Shown here piece after piece: positions 25,501 through 33,884 of a stretch of DNA of 64,000 nt. The stretch comes from CAZUGO01 sp964619935. GTDB taxonomy: Bacteria; Planctomycetota; Phycisphaerae; UBA1845; CAIVHJ01. The stretch covers positions 62,001 through 126,000 of the forward strand of contig CAZUGO010000030.1 of the NCBI GenBank assembly GCA_964619935.1, given 5' to 3'. The notes beneath the pieces are model-generated. The model searched no databases and had not been told where the DNA came from. It saw nothing but the letters and a program-made list of their open reading frames with translations. Position 1 is the first letter of the stretch; every line of letters begins with the position of its first letter. A program made the position numbers and the translations under genes.

Positions 25501-26218
25501 CGTGGACCCGCTCTTTGCCGGGCTGGAGTCGCAATACGGCCATGCCGCCATGTGCACCGTGCCGTCGGTGCTCGCCGTATCACAGTTCGCGGCGGATCAA
25601 GAACGACCGGCATTCCAGCAGCGCCGCGGGCCGCGCGGGCAGCAGCGCACCCCGCCGGCCCGACCGCAGTTCATGGACCTGGCCGAAGCACCGTCGGCTG
25701 CCGAATCGGGATCGGCCACCCACGTGTTCCTGCAGCACCTCGATTATTCACAGCCCGACACCCTCGACACCCAGTTGCAACAGCAGGTCGCCCGCGGCAC
25801 GATCAGTGGCGAACACGCCAAGGCCATCAAGCTGGAGCGCATCGCCTGGTTCCTGCAAACCGCCCTGGGCCAACGGGCGGTCGCGGTGGCCACCGCGCTA
25901 CAGCGCGAAGTGACGTTCACCGCCCGGGCCCACCCCCGTGACTACAATCCGCAAGCCGAATCCAGCGACCCTGCGGATCTGATTGTGGTTCGCGGCATGG
26001 TGGACCTGCTGATCCCGACGGACGGTGGTTTCGAAATTGTTGATTTCAAGACCGACCGCCTGCGGCCCGCCGACCTGCGGGACCGCCTGAGCGTTTACCG
26101 TGACCAGATCACCCGTTATGCTAGGGCCTTGGCGGGCATCTGGCGATGCCGTATCGCCCCCGCTGCGGTGGTGTTCCTGGAGCAGCAGCACATCGAGAAC
26201 GTCGATGTGGGCCAGTAA
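22553..26218 (+). CDS. addA: AddA helicase-nuclease subunit (UvrD/RecB-like)
   Basis: The start MTSGPSSTTTPEPPLTPRQQ lies inside the addB 3' end, giving translational coupling. The 1221-residue protein carries UvrD-type helicase motifs: Q-motif LTPRQQEA, Walker A ASAGSGKT (34-41), Walker B VDEFQDIN (D403), GDVKQSIYSFR, NFRSSPRI, IHTSKGLQFPVVFL and LLYVALTRARHRLV. It ends in a RecB-family nuclease with HVFLQHLDY, MVDLLI and IVDFKTDRL (D1164, K1166), then YRDQITRYARAL. It is the motor and one nuclease of the AddAB complex. Both subunits look intact, so this genome uses AddAB rather than RecBCD, at least at this locus. Confidence 0.95.
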   Translation: MTSGPSSTTTPEPPLTPRQQEAATTTGRDVIVTASAGSGKTSVLAQRCCYLVCDAPAEVRCELDQLLVVTFGEAAAAEMRARIRRALQQHPQPSTRVSRQLLLVDQAHISTLHAFCRRLLRQHFMHLNLDPNASVLVDGEAQILLAKSIEAVFDQWHRRPDARRDAFHALLRDYGNGREFHIADLLTRMHHFVRSLHDPDAWLSGAARKLGATAGDIAAEECVALQRALQRQLDLAEVTLDYVRRRAPQWPQPIAAMNHHIDHLRRCRQQLDAGPAAYDACREAIAGYRFKSLRAAKTRASGPQDQVRRVIEQVRKNHKADLEARFAIWTLAERHDSQQRIAPYVETVVELLAAVQQRYAAAKARRHTMDFNDMEQLAYRLLTDPDNGVAAVVRRRFAQVLVDEFQDINPLQDAILRQVTRPADDPAGGNFFCVGDVKQSIYSFRMADHHIFRERLEGARRDGPVHPVILTENFRSSPRIIAAVNAVCGRLMTAATAGVAYDADAALTLGAAWNDPSPAVEVHFIEKQAATPEGDQDDEDPLEIRHQVDIERQARLIGQRIQCLVHDDGLRYGDIAILLRAATIRAERMARVLLDLDIPIRADANSGFFAAVEVADVMALLRVLDNRQQDIPLASVMRSGVTGIPFSEADLLTIRQSQEHLPFHHCVLQYAKVAGQAPLGRRVERLLDRLDHWRRRSRQLPLGALLHELLLDTGYTAYVAGRPGGRQRLANLELLQQRAAEFSRGGGPGGLHEYSEYVQALQRHGRDQGQGSPSTAPDDVVRLTTIHTSKGLQFPVVFLANLEKHFNFSDSSSRLVLHRDGIIGMPVAVPEQRVRYPSLSSDQAKQRLQAQTRSEELRLLYVALTRARHRLVLVGSTAIDELLEQRTLWDGHPGAIPEAFVQRARSSLDWLTQALCCLPDDEACWSVDPAGPGDPLFDIVLHRDLPVGPDARQSDAALAARRAACAALHPLPDGEPLADPAATVDPLFAGLESQYGHAAMCTVPSVLAVSQFAADQERPAFQQRRGPRGQQRTPPARPQFMDLAEAPSAAESGSATHVFLQHLDYSQPDTLDTQLQQQVARGTISGEHAKAIKLERIAWFLQTALGQRAVAVATALQREVTFTARAHPRDYNPQAESSDPADLIVVRGMVDLLIPTDGGFEIVDFKTDRLRPADLRDRLSVYRDQITRYARALAGIWRCRIAPAAVVFLEQQHIENVDVGQ

Positions 26219-26394
26219 CAGCCGCCCGGTCAGCGCCGCCTACCGGAAGCGGACGAATACCAAACTCGGTTGCAGTCGGAGTGGGCCTGTGGTGCGTTGG
26301 TGAACCCCGTGCGTGGTGGCGATGTTCTGCGCCGGCCGACGGCCGCGGCGCTGACTCGGGGGCTCCGCTGGGGCGGCGCCGACAGGGGGTGTTC

Positions 26395-29364
26395 ATGAAC
26401 ACGCTTGAGCGGCGCGTCTTCGAATTGGGCAGCGACTTGCTGGAGCGGGCCCGGGCCGCCGAACCGCGGTTTTACCAGCTGGAATGGTGGGAACAGCAGG
26501 TCATGAACTGGGTGGTTCGCGACCCGCGGCTCAAGACCCAACTGTTCCGGTTCGTCGAGGTCCTGCCGGCATTGCCCACCGACGAGGACATCGCCGCCCA
26601 TCTGAAGCTGTACCTGAACTCCAACGGCCTGGTCTTGCCCGGCCTCCTGAAGTTGGCCTTGAGCTACGACCGCCCCGATTCGCTGCTGGCCCGCCTGGCC
26701 GCCTGGGGCACCCGGATCAATGTCCGCAACATGGCCGGAAAATTCGTTGCCGGGGCCAACGCTGCGGAGGCCGTTGCGGCCATCATCCGCATGCGCCGCA
26801 TCGGCCGGGCGTTCACCATCGACCTCCTGGGCGAGGCCATCACCAGCGAGCGGCAGGCCGAACAGGTCACCGCCACCTACATCGAGATCATCCACGATCT
26901 GGCGGTCGCCGCGCGGACCTGGCCACGGCTCCATCCGATCGATTTTGACAGTCGCGGGCCCTACCCCATCGTCAACGTCTCAGTCAAGCTGACCGCCCTG
27001 TACTCGCAATTCGACCCGGTGGCTCGCCAACGCACCATCGCCGTGGTCGGTGATCGGCTGGCCGCCATCCTGCGGGCCGCCCGCCGGTCCGGCGCCTTCG
27101 TGAACATTGACCTGGAGCAGTATCGCTACAAGGAACTGACCTTCGCCATCGTGGAGGCGGTGTTGCAGCGCCCGGAGTTCCGCGACTTCGGCCACGTCGG
27201 CGTGGTGGTCCAGGCCTACCTGCGTGACGCCCTCGACGATCTGCAGCGACTGCTGGGCTTCAGCGCCCGGAGACAGGCACCGCTGGCCATCCGCCTGGTC
27301 AAAGGGGCCTACTGGGACTACGAATCGTCGCTGGCCGGGCATCGCAGCCCACCGGTGTACTTGCACAAGTGGGAGTCCGACGCCAGCTTCGAGCGCTGCA
27401 CCGAGGTCTTGTTTCAACACACCGACCATATCCGTCCGGCCTTCGGCACCCACAACGTGCGAAGCATCGCCCACGCCGTCGCCCAGGCGGAAGCCCACGG
27501 CGTCGACCTGCACGATTACGAAATCCAGATGCTCTACGGCATGGGCGAACCCTTGAAGGTCGCCGTCAGCCGCATGGGCTACTTCCTGCGCATTTACACC
27601 CCCTACGGTAGCCTGGTACCGGGCATGGCCTACCTGATTCGACGGCTGCTGGAGAACACGGCCAACGAGTCGTTCCTGCGCCAGAGTTTCGCGGAGCACC
27701 AGCCGGCCGAACGACTGCTGATGAGCCCCGCGCGACACCGCCGGCCGCGGTCTCCTTCAGACAACCGTCGGGAAACTCACTCGGAGGTCACGGAGATGAA
27801 CCGATTCGAGAACGAGGCGTACACTGATTTTTCGGGCGCCGAGCAGCTGGAGAAGATGCGCGGAGCCTTGCGCGACTGGCGAACCCGCCTGGGCCGGCAC
27901 TACCCGCTGGTCATCGACGGCGAGGCCGTGCGGACCGCAGACTGGATTCAATCGGTCAACCCGGCGGACTCCGCGGAAGTCATCGGACTGGTGGGCAAGG
28001 CCACCGTGAGCCTCGCCGACCAGGCCGTGGCCGCCGCCCGCAAAGCGGCGCCGGCGTGGCGCGACACGCCTCACCGGGAGCGTGCCGACGTGCTCCGCAA
28101 GGCCGCTGAGATCATGCGCCGCCGCCGCTTCGAGTTGGACGCCCTGGTGGTCCTGGAAGCCGGCAAGACCTGGCTGGAAGCCGATGCCGACGTCGCCGAA
28201 GCGATCGATTTCTGCCGCTATTACGCCGGCCGGATCGAGGCCATGTGCGATCATCCCCAAGTCCGCACCGCTCCCGGTGAGACCAATGTCTATCGTTACG
28301 CGCCGCGCGGCGTGGTGCTGGTCATCGCCCCCTGGAACTTCCCGCTGGCCATCTTGTGCGGCATGACCAGCGCCGCGCTGGTCACCGGCAACACCGTGAT
28401 CATGAAGCCGGCCAGCCTGACGCCGGTGATCGGCGCCCTGCTCATGGAGATCCTGACCGAGGCCGGCGTCCCCAAAGGCGCCCTCAACTTCCTGCCCGGG
28501 CCCGGCGGCGCGGTCGGGGATCACCTGGTGCGACACAAGCAGGTCAACATGGTGGTGTTCACCGGATCGCGCGAAGTCGGCCTAAACATGATCCGGGCAG
28601 CCGCAGCGTTTCCGGAGGACCAACGGTTCATCAAGAAGGTCGTCGCCGAACTGGGCGGCAAGAATGCCATCATTGTGGACCGTGATGCCGACCTCGACGC
28701 CGCCGTCCAAGGCACGGTGGCCTCGGCCTTCGGCTACACCGGCCAGAAGTGCTCAGCCTGTTCGCGGGCCATCGTCCTGGAGGCGGTCTACGACAGCTTC
28801 ATCGATAAACTGGAACAGGCCACCCGCTCGGTCGTCATCGGCCCGCCCGAAGATCCGGCGGTCCTGGTCGGGCCGGTCATTGACGAGTCCGCGCGCCGGA
28901 CCATCCGCCGGTACATCGAGATCGGCAGCGCCGAAGGCCGCCTGCTGGTGTCCCGCGAGGTGCGCGATCTGGAACCGCGGGGCTACTTCGTCGGACCGAC
29001 GGTCATCGTTGACGTCGATCGTCACGCCACCATCGCCCAGGAAGAAATCTTCGGACCGGTCCTGGCGGTCATCCGGGCCCGGGATTTCGATGACGCGGTC
29101 CAGATCGCCAACGACACCTCCTACGCCCTGACCGGCGGGCTGTATTCTCGCAACCCCCAGCACCTCGAGCGCATCAAGCGCGAACTGGAAGTCGGCAACC
29201 TGTATCTCAATCGCAAGATCACCGGGGCGTATGTCGATCGCCAACCGTTCGGCGGGTTCAAGATGAGCGGTATCGGCAGCAAGGCCGGCGGCCCTGATTA
29301 CCTGATCCAATTCGTCGAGCCGCGCACCATCACGGAAAACACTTTGCGCACCGGAGTGGCGTAG
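26395..29364 (+). CDS. putA: Bifunctional proline dehydrogenase / P5C dehydrogenase (PutA)
   Basis: ATG 26395 follows a G-rich stretch (cagggggtgttc). The 989-residue protein is a type-A PutA, without the DNA-binding domain of E. coli PutA. Residues about 80-460 form the FAD-dependent proline dehydrogenase barrel (VNVSVKLTALYSQF, YLRDALDDLQRLL, IRLVKGAYWDYE, LYGMGEPLK). Residues about 500-980 form the NAD-dependent glutamate-semialdehyde dehydrogenase, with APWNFPLAI, E752 in VAELGGKN and catalytic C786 in GQKCSACS. It oxidises proline to glutamate in two channelled steps. The gene is transcribed in the same direction as addA, 176 bp downstream, with no regulatory partner seen. Confidence 0.95.
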   Translation: MNTLERRVFELGSDLLERARAAEPRFYQLEWWEQQVMNWVVRDPRLKTQLFRFVEVLPALPTDEDIAAHLKLYLNSNGLVLPGLLKLALSYDRPDSLLARLAAWGTRINVRNMAGKFVAGANAAEAVAAIIRMRRIGRAFTIDLLGEAITSERQAEQVTATYIEIIHDLAVAARTWPRLHPIDFDSRGPYPIVNVSVKLTALYSQFDPVARQRTIAVVGDRLAAILRAARRSGAFVNIDLEQYRYKELTFAIVEAVLQRPEFRDFGHVGVVVQAYLRDALDDLQRLLGFSARRQAPLAIRLVKGAYWDYESSLAGHRSPPVYLHKWESDASFERCTEVLFQHTDHIRPAFGTHNVRSIAHAVAQAEAHGVDLHDYEIQMLYGMGEPLKVAVSRMGYFLRIYTPYGSLVPGMAYLIRRLLENTANESFLRQSFAEHQPAERLLMSPARHRRPRSPSDNRRETHSEVTEMNRFENEAYTDFSGAEQLEKMRGALRDWRTRLGRHYPLVIDGEAVRTADWIQSVNPADSAEVIGLVGKATVSLADQAVAAARKAAPAWRDTPHRERADVLRKAAEIMRRRRFELDALVVLEAGKTWLEADADVAEAIDFCRYYAGRIEAMCDHPQVRTAPGETNVYRYAPRGVVLVIAPWNFPLAILCGMTSAALVTGNTVIMKPASLTPVIGALLMEILTEAGVPKGALNFLPGPGGAVGDHLVRHKQVNMVVFTGSREVGLNMIRAAAAFPEDQRFIKKVVAELGGKNAIIVDRDADLDAAVQGTVASAFGYTGQKCSACSRAIVLEAVYDSFIDKLEQATRSVVIGPPEDPAVLVGPVIDESARRTIRRYIEIGSAEGRLLVSREVRDLEPRGYFVGPTVIVDVDRHATIAQEEIFGPVLAVIRARDFDDAVQIANDTSYALTGGLYSRNPQHLERIKRELEVGNLYLNRKITGAYVDRQPFGGFKMSGIGSKAGGPDYLIQFVEPRTITENTLRTGVA

Positions 29365-29456
29365 CGCGTCGCCCGGGGGATGGATCGTCCGCCGGGAATC
29401 CGCGGCGAATGGCGGGCTTCGGGGTCGCCCAGCCCCGGTGACGTGGCGCCGCCGGA

Positions 29457-29948
29457 TCAGCCCTCGCCGCCCTGCTCCTGAAGAATCGCATGCTGCAGAA
29501 GTTCCATCTCGTGTTGACCGTGGATCTTGAGCTGGTCGAGATAGCGCTCCAGCTCCACACACGTGTTCACGAATGCAGCGGTATCGTCCGGAAGCATGTC
29601 TTCCAAGCGCAACAAGATCCGGTCGAAGCGCTGCTGCAGGCCGTCGCGCCGCCGTTTCAGGGCTTTCAGCTCGCGGACCAGGTGAGGGTTGGCATCGGTG
29701 ACCGCGTGCATGTAGCCGCCGCGGTCAGCAAGCATGCGCGTCCGGGTCAAATGACGCTCAAACGACCGTGCCACGAAGCGCAGGGTTGACAGCTTCTTGT
29801 GGTTGCTGCGGCGGTCTTGCGGATTCCATTGAATGGCGCAGCGCAAGGACTGCTCGATGAACATCAGGATCGAGAGCTCAACCTTGAGCTGCTCGGCCAT
29901 GTCATGCAGCTCGGCCGCGACGTCTTTTGTGGGTTTGCTGCGGTTCAT
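29457..29948 (-). CDS. Helical protein of unknown function (hemerythrin-like pattern)
   Basis: Three consecutive ATGs follow AAGGGG; the third (29948) has proper spacing. The 163-residue protein is predicted to be all-helical, with His-rich segments FERHLTRTRMLADRGGYMHA and KIHGQHEMELLQHAI. These resemble the spacing of hemerythrin-like HHE helices but do not give a full ligand set. No signal peptide or membrane helix is present. It is transcribed convergently with putA and is separated by 64 bases from the desaturase gene upstream. Function unknown. Confidence 0.55.
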   Translation of the reverse strand: MNRSKPTKDVAAELHDMAEQLKVELSILMFIEQSLRCAIQWNPQDRRSNHKKLSTLRFVARSFERHLTRTRMLADRGGYMHAVTDANPHLVRELKALKRRRDGLQQRFDRILLRLEDMLPDDTAAFVNTCVELERYLDQLKIHGQHEMELLQHAILQEQGGEG

Positions 29949-30012
29949 CATCATCCCCTTCGGCTTCCCGAGGACCGGGATGGGATCCAATCGGTTGACC
30001 GGCACGCAGCGG

Positions 30013-30975
30013 CTAGGGGTTCGTGCCGGCCGGGGCGCGCTTGGCGCGGATCCGATCACGGGCAGGCACGCGAACCCGGCGGGCCAGGCCCAGCGACTCC
30101 AGGACCCGGATCGCCAGATAGCTGACGTCCAGCTCCCACCAGCGCAACCCGTGTCTGGCTGAAGACGGGAATGCATGGTGGTTGTTGTGCCAGCCCTCGC
30201 CCAGGCCCAGAACGCCGAAGACGAAATTGTTACGGCTGTGATCGCTGCCGTCAAACGGGCGGGTGCCCCACAAATGACACACCGAGTTGATGCTCCAGGT
30301 GACGTGATGGCACAGAAACACGCGCACCAGACCGCCCCACAGCAGACCCAGCAGGGCCCCGGTCCAGGTGCCGGTGAGCAGCCCGCCCAGGACCATGGGA
30401 ATGAGCAATCCGATGAATACCCAGACTCCGAACAAGCGGCTGGTCAGCCGCAGCAGGCGGTCGGCGTGCAGGTCTCTGACGTAGCGGCCGTGGTCGGGGC
30501 AGTGGGCCTTGAAAATCCAGCCCAGGTGGGCATGCCCGAATCCCGCCAGGACGCCGCGCAGGCCCCCGCCATGGTGATGGGGCGAATGCGGGTCGTCAAC
30601 CTGATCGCTGTGCTGATGGTGGCGGCGATGAATCGCGGTCCATTTGAGCACCGGGCCCTGGACGGCCATCGAGCCGAGAATCGCCAGCACGATCTTCAGC
30701 GGACGCACCGCCTCGAAGGAGCGATGCGCGAACAGCCGGTGATAGCCGATGGTCACCCCCAGGCCGGTGACCGCATACATCACCATCAACAGCATGACGT
30801 CCACCCAGGTGACACCCCACCCCCAGAAGCCGTAGAGGGCCACCACCAGCCCCAGAAAGGGCACGATGACGCCAACCGCCGCGGCGAAACGCTGTGCTGC
30901 CGACAACGGGACCGGGGGCGATCCGCCGGCCGGCAAGGGCGAACCCCGCCTGGAGCAAACCGAAGCGTCGGTCAT
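30013..30975 (-). CDS. Acyl-lipid/acyl-CoA delta-9-type fatty acid desaturase
   Basis: The 320-residue protein has the three histidine boxes of membrane di-iron desaturases: HRLFAH (79-84), HRRHH (116-120) and HNNHH (263-267). It has about four hydrophobic segments (near 32-52, 58-78, 180-200, 203-222). It inserts a cis double bond into saturated acyl chains, probably at C9, to adjust membrane fluidity, using O2 and an electron donor not encoded here. The start overlaps the stop of the upstream 96-residue gene by ATGA, so the two are co-translated. Confidence 0.9.
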   Translation of the reverse strand: MTDASVCSRRGSPLPAGGSPPVPLSAAQRFAAAVGVIVPFLGLVVALYGFWGWGVTWVDVMLLMVMYAVTGLGVTIGYHRLFAHRSFEAVRPLKIVLAILGSMAVQGPVLKWTAIHRRHHQHSDQVDDPHSPHHHGGGLRGVLAGFGHAHLGWIFKAHCPDHGRYVRDLHADRLLRLTSRLFGVWVFIGLLIPMVLGGLLTGTWTGALLGLLWGGLVRVFLCHHVTWSINSVCHLWGTRPFDGSDHSRNNFVFGVLGLGEGWHNNHHAFPSSARHGLRWWELDVSYLAIRVLESLGLARRVRVPARDRIRAKRAPAGTNP

Positions 30976-31262
30976 GTCTCGTCATGATCTCCCGGGCGTT
31001 TCCGCAACCGCAGCCGCGGGCCCGACTCGGTGCTTCTGACATCGAGCATCTTGTTGGTCATGGCTTGCGAGGCGGCCGCATCCAGCAGCAACACGCGTCG
31101 ACCATCATTCGTAAACTCCATGTCCTCGGAGCGTGGGCGGTCCAGGCGCAGCCTCCACCCACCCGACCGGCGCGTAAACCTGAAGGCCTCATCAAGACTC
31201 GCTTTTTTCCCGGCCAGCTTACTCGACAGGCGATTCAGAGCAGCCGTTGTTACCCTAAACAT
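30972..31262 (-). CDS. Small HesB/IscA-fold-like protein without cysteines
   Basis: The 96-residue protein (MFRVTTAALNRLSSKLAG...) has the sequence rhythm of A-type Fe-S carrier/HesB-like proteins: an N-terminal VTxxAxxxLxxxL helix, then strands WRLRLDRPRS and DGRRVLLLDAAASQAM, ending in SGPRLRLRKRPG. It has no cysteine, so it cannot carry a cluster in the usual way. It is translationally coupled to the desaturase (ATGA overlap), suggesting a helper role for that enzyme. The fold assignment is tentative. Confidence 0.5.
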   Translation of the reverse strand: MFRVTTAALNRLSSKLAGKKASLDEAFRFTRRSGGWRLRLDRPRSEDMEFTNDGRRVLLLDAAASQAMTNKMLDVRSTESGPRLRLRKRPGDHDET

Positions 31263-31789
31263 GGTTCACCATCCGTTCGTCCAATGCCGGATCGGTCCGG
31301 CGGGTTCGCGCGCCCCCGCCCGTTGCGGGCAATCCTGTGTCCCTGACCTGCTGCACAGCAAGGGTCATCCCAGCCCAACGATCCCGGTCGCGCGCCCCTC
31401 CAATGACAAAAGCCGGCGGGAACGAACACCCGAAGGCGTCCAACCCCGTCGGCTCACGCTTTGAAGCACCGCCCGGGGCCTGCCCCATCGGCGCTCCGCT
31501 AGCCATCCGAAGCACTTGATCGGATTCGCTGCAAGGGATAACAGGCTCTGTACTCAATCCTGGTATTATACTCGATTGGCCGCCTGATCGTTGCCGATTT
31601 CCTGGAAGAATCTGGGCGCGAAGGTTGACTGTCGCCAGTTTTCGCGGCCAATTCGGCATTTTCGGCGATCTTGCGGCGGCCCCATCCGTCGCCGTTGATC
31701 GCACTGCTGATCGGCCATCCGGATTCTGCTATGATGCCCCGGCGAGCGGTGATTCGTCTGCCGCGGGCAGTGCATCCACGGAGCGGTTC
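31263..31789. other. Intergenic region between divergent units
   Basis: No credible gene. A TATTAT box near 31564 in a locally AT-richer spot could belong to a promoter for dapF, but no good -35 partner is visible. Open frames in this stretch are random. Confidence 0.5.
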
Positions 31790-32620
31790 ATGAAATTCAC
31801 GAAAATGCACGGTGCCGGCAACGACTATGTGTACGTCAATTGCTTCGACCAGCGCATTGCCGACGCCCCCGCCCTGGCCCGGGTGGTCAGTGATCGTCAT
31901 CGCGGAATTGGCAGCGACGGACTGATCTTGATCTGCCCTTCGCAGCGGGCAGCCGTGCGCATGGAGATGTACAACGCCGACGGCTCACGGTCCCAGATGT
32001 GCGGCAACGGCATCCGTTGCGTGGCGAAGTATGCCTTCGAGCACGGACTGAGCACCGCCAACCCGATGCCGGTGGAGACCGATTCGGGCGTGCTGAGCCT
32101 GGAGCTGTCCATTGAAGCCGGCCGGGTATGTGCCGTGCGGGTGAACATGGGACGTCCCCGGCTGGCACCGGCCGACCTGCCGGCCGATTTGCCCGGCGAT
32201 CGCTTCATCGAGCAGCCGCTCATGGTCAGCGGACGCAAGCAGATCATCACCTGTGTGTCCATGGGCAATCCCCACGTGGTCGTGTTCGTCGACGATCTCC
32301 AAGCCGTGGACCTGCCCGGCACCGGCGCAGCCATCGAGACTCATCCGGCGTTTCCCGAGCGCACCAATGTGCACTTTGTGCGGGTGCTCGCCCCGGGGGA
32401 GGCGCGGATGATCACCTGGGAGCGCGGTAGTGGCGCTACCCAGGCCTGTGGCACCGGAGCCTGCGCGGTCGGGGTGGCCGGCGTACTGACCCACCGACTC
32501 GGGCCGCGCAGCACAATCCATGTGCCCGGCGGAACGTTGATCATCGAGTACACGCCCGACACACCGGTGTTCATGACCGGTCCGGCCGAGGAAGCCTTCT
32601 CCGGCGACTGGCCTGACTGA
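31790..32620 (+). CDS. dapF: Diaminopimelate epimerase
   Basis: The 276-residue protein converts LL- to meso-diaminopimelate for lysine and peptidoglycan synthesis, in the cytoplasm. The two catalytic cysteines are C71 (QMCGNGIRC) and C220 (TQACGTGACA), each in its standard motif. The start MKFTKMHGAGNDYVYVN and the substrate-binding ERGSGAT are also canonical. Length is normal for the family (about 275). The gene stands alone; the ATG follows a weak GGAGCGG sequence. Its presence is consistent with DAP-type peptidoglycan in this planctomycete lineage. Confidence 0.95.
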   Translation: MKFTKMHGAGNDYVYVNCFDQRIADAPALARVVSDRHRGIGSDGLILICPSQRAAVRMEMYNADGSRSQMCGNGIRCVAKYAFEHGLSTANPMPVETDSGVLSLELSIEAGRVCAVRVNMGRPRLAPADLPADLPGDRFIEQPLMVSGRKQIITCVSMGNPHVVVFVDDLQAVDLPGTGAAIETHPAFPERTNVHFVRVLAPGEARMITWERGSGATQACGTGACAVGVAGVLTHRLGPRSTIHVPGGTLIIEYTPDTPVFMTGPAEEAFSGDWPD

Positions 32621-32710
32621 CCGTTTGCGCCGATGCGCAGCACGAAGGTTGAGTCCCCGCCCGGATCGCACGCAGCCAGGTGGCGCCAAGGCACCCAGCC
32701 CATCCGCAAA

Positions 32711-33034
32711 CTACGCTTCCACGTCAAGATGCAGGTGACCGTCGGCGTCCTGCTGGATGCCAGCCTCGGGGCTCGGCGGGTCGTGCGTGTGATGTTCGGG
32801 GTGCTCGTCGGCGTGATGGCGACCCTGGCCACCAAGGCCCTCGGCGTCGGTGTGGACCTGAGTATCGTTGTCGGCCTCGTCGATGGCTTCGGCCGAGCGC
32901 TGACTACTGCGGTTGCCGACCTCGGCGGCATTGGCCTGTTGGTCGCGTTCGGCCTCCAGCGCCCGAGCTGTGCTGCGTTGCTGCTGCACCGACTGGGCTA
33001 TGGGTCCGACAATATTGGGAGGAATCGTGGACAT
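32711..33034 (-). CDS. Small acidic His/Asp-rich protein, unknown
   Basis: From ATG 33034 the frame encodes a 107-residue protein starting MSTIPPNIVGPIAQSVQQQR. An Ala/Glu-rich helical part follows (ALEAERDQQANAAE), then a His/Asp-rich low-complexity tail (HHADEHPEHHTHD) and a C-terminal GIQQDADGHLHLDVEA. I have the impression of a small planctomycete family with the PPN-xx-xxI-Q-S-xx-QQR start, but cannot name it. The upstream codons to 33109 are unlikely to be translated. The His-rich tail could bind metal. Confidence 0.5.
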   Translation of the reverse strand: MSTIPPNIVGPIAQSVQQQRSTARALEAERDQQANAAEVGNRSSQRSAEAIDEADNDTQVHTDAEGLGGQGRHHADEHPEHHTHDPPSPEAGIQQDADGHLHLDVEA

Positions 33035-33884
33035 CGCAAGACCGTCCCTTTGGGTCGCCATCCACCAAACCGGCCCGGTTGGCCGGTCGTGGGCTTTGGT
33101 GGCCGGCACAACCGGCTGGGCTGCTCAAGGCCGTTTCACCGGCCCACCCGATCCCGACGGGCCGGAAAACAGGACTTTCCGTTCCTGTATTATCGACCGC
33201 CCGGGCATCCCGCATCCAGCCAAACCGCTGTTCCATGGGCGCCATCATGTTCGCGAGGCCGGCGCCTTGAATGGCACTGCAGCCAGGGATACCCGACCGG
33301 CACCTCCGAGAGCTCCGAGATCAGCGCTCACTTGAATCCGTGGTATCGGCAAGTGGGCATTCTCATCTCGTGGTCTCGCCCTGGTGATCGGCTCGTGGGG
33401 TCCGTGCTGACGGATGATCTGACCCGCAGTCCTGATGCTGCTTCGATTGCTTTTCTCAGTTGAAGGCGGGATCACCCAATCGACCTCGACGATCGCCGAC
33501 CCTACCGCGCAGCGTGATGCGGCCCCCCGCCGGCCCGGGGTCCCGGTCGCACGGTGTGCAGACCAAACACGCCGGGTGTTGTCCTCCGGCGCGTACGGCG
33601 CCAGCGGCCGTTGCGTACCGCGCCTGGTGCCGGCGCTTACCGCGCCGGCGTCCAGCCCTTACCGCGCCAGCTCCCAACGCTTGCAGGGCCGACCCCCCGC
33701 CTCCGTACCGCATGGCCGCCTCCAAGGAGCCACACGGAACCGAGCCCATTTCCCGCCAGGGCCACATGGGTCATTCCCCATTGGCATCCAGATGGTCAAT
33801 CGCTCGGATTGCGGCGGCCGGCCGGTTAAGATGGCTGATTGTTGGGGGTAGGTAGGGCTGCCCAGGAGGATCGCGCACTGTCGG
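33035..33884. other. Long intergenic region, no gene seen
   Basis: Frames here (for example 33456-33767 minus) are Gly/Arg/Ala-rich and look random. Between about 33610 and 33670 the 9-mer taccgcgcc recurs several times, giving a locally repetitive GC-rich tract. The region ends with the presumed control sequence of the next gene. Confidence 0.5.

Noticed and set aside
33456..33767. 103-codon minus-strand frame in the gap upstream of 33885
   Set aside because: Composition is Gly/Arg/Ala-biased and repetitive because of the recurring taccgcgcc tract; no start signal or homology.
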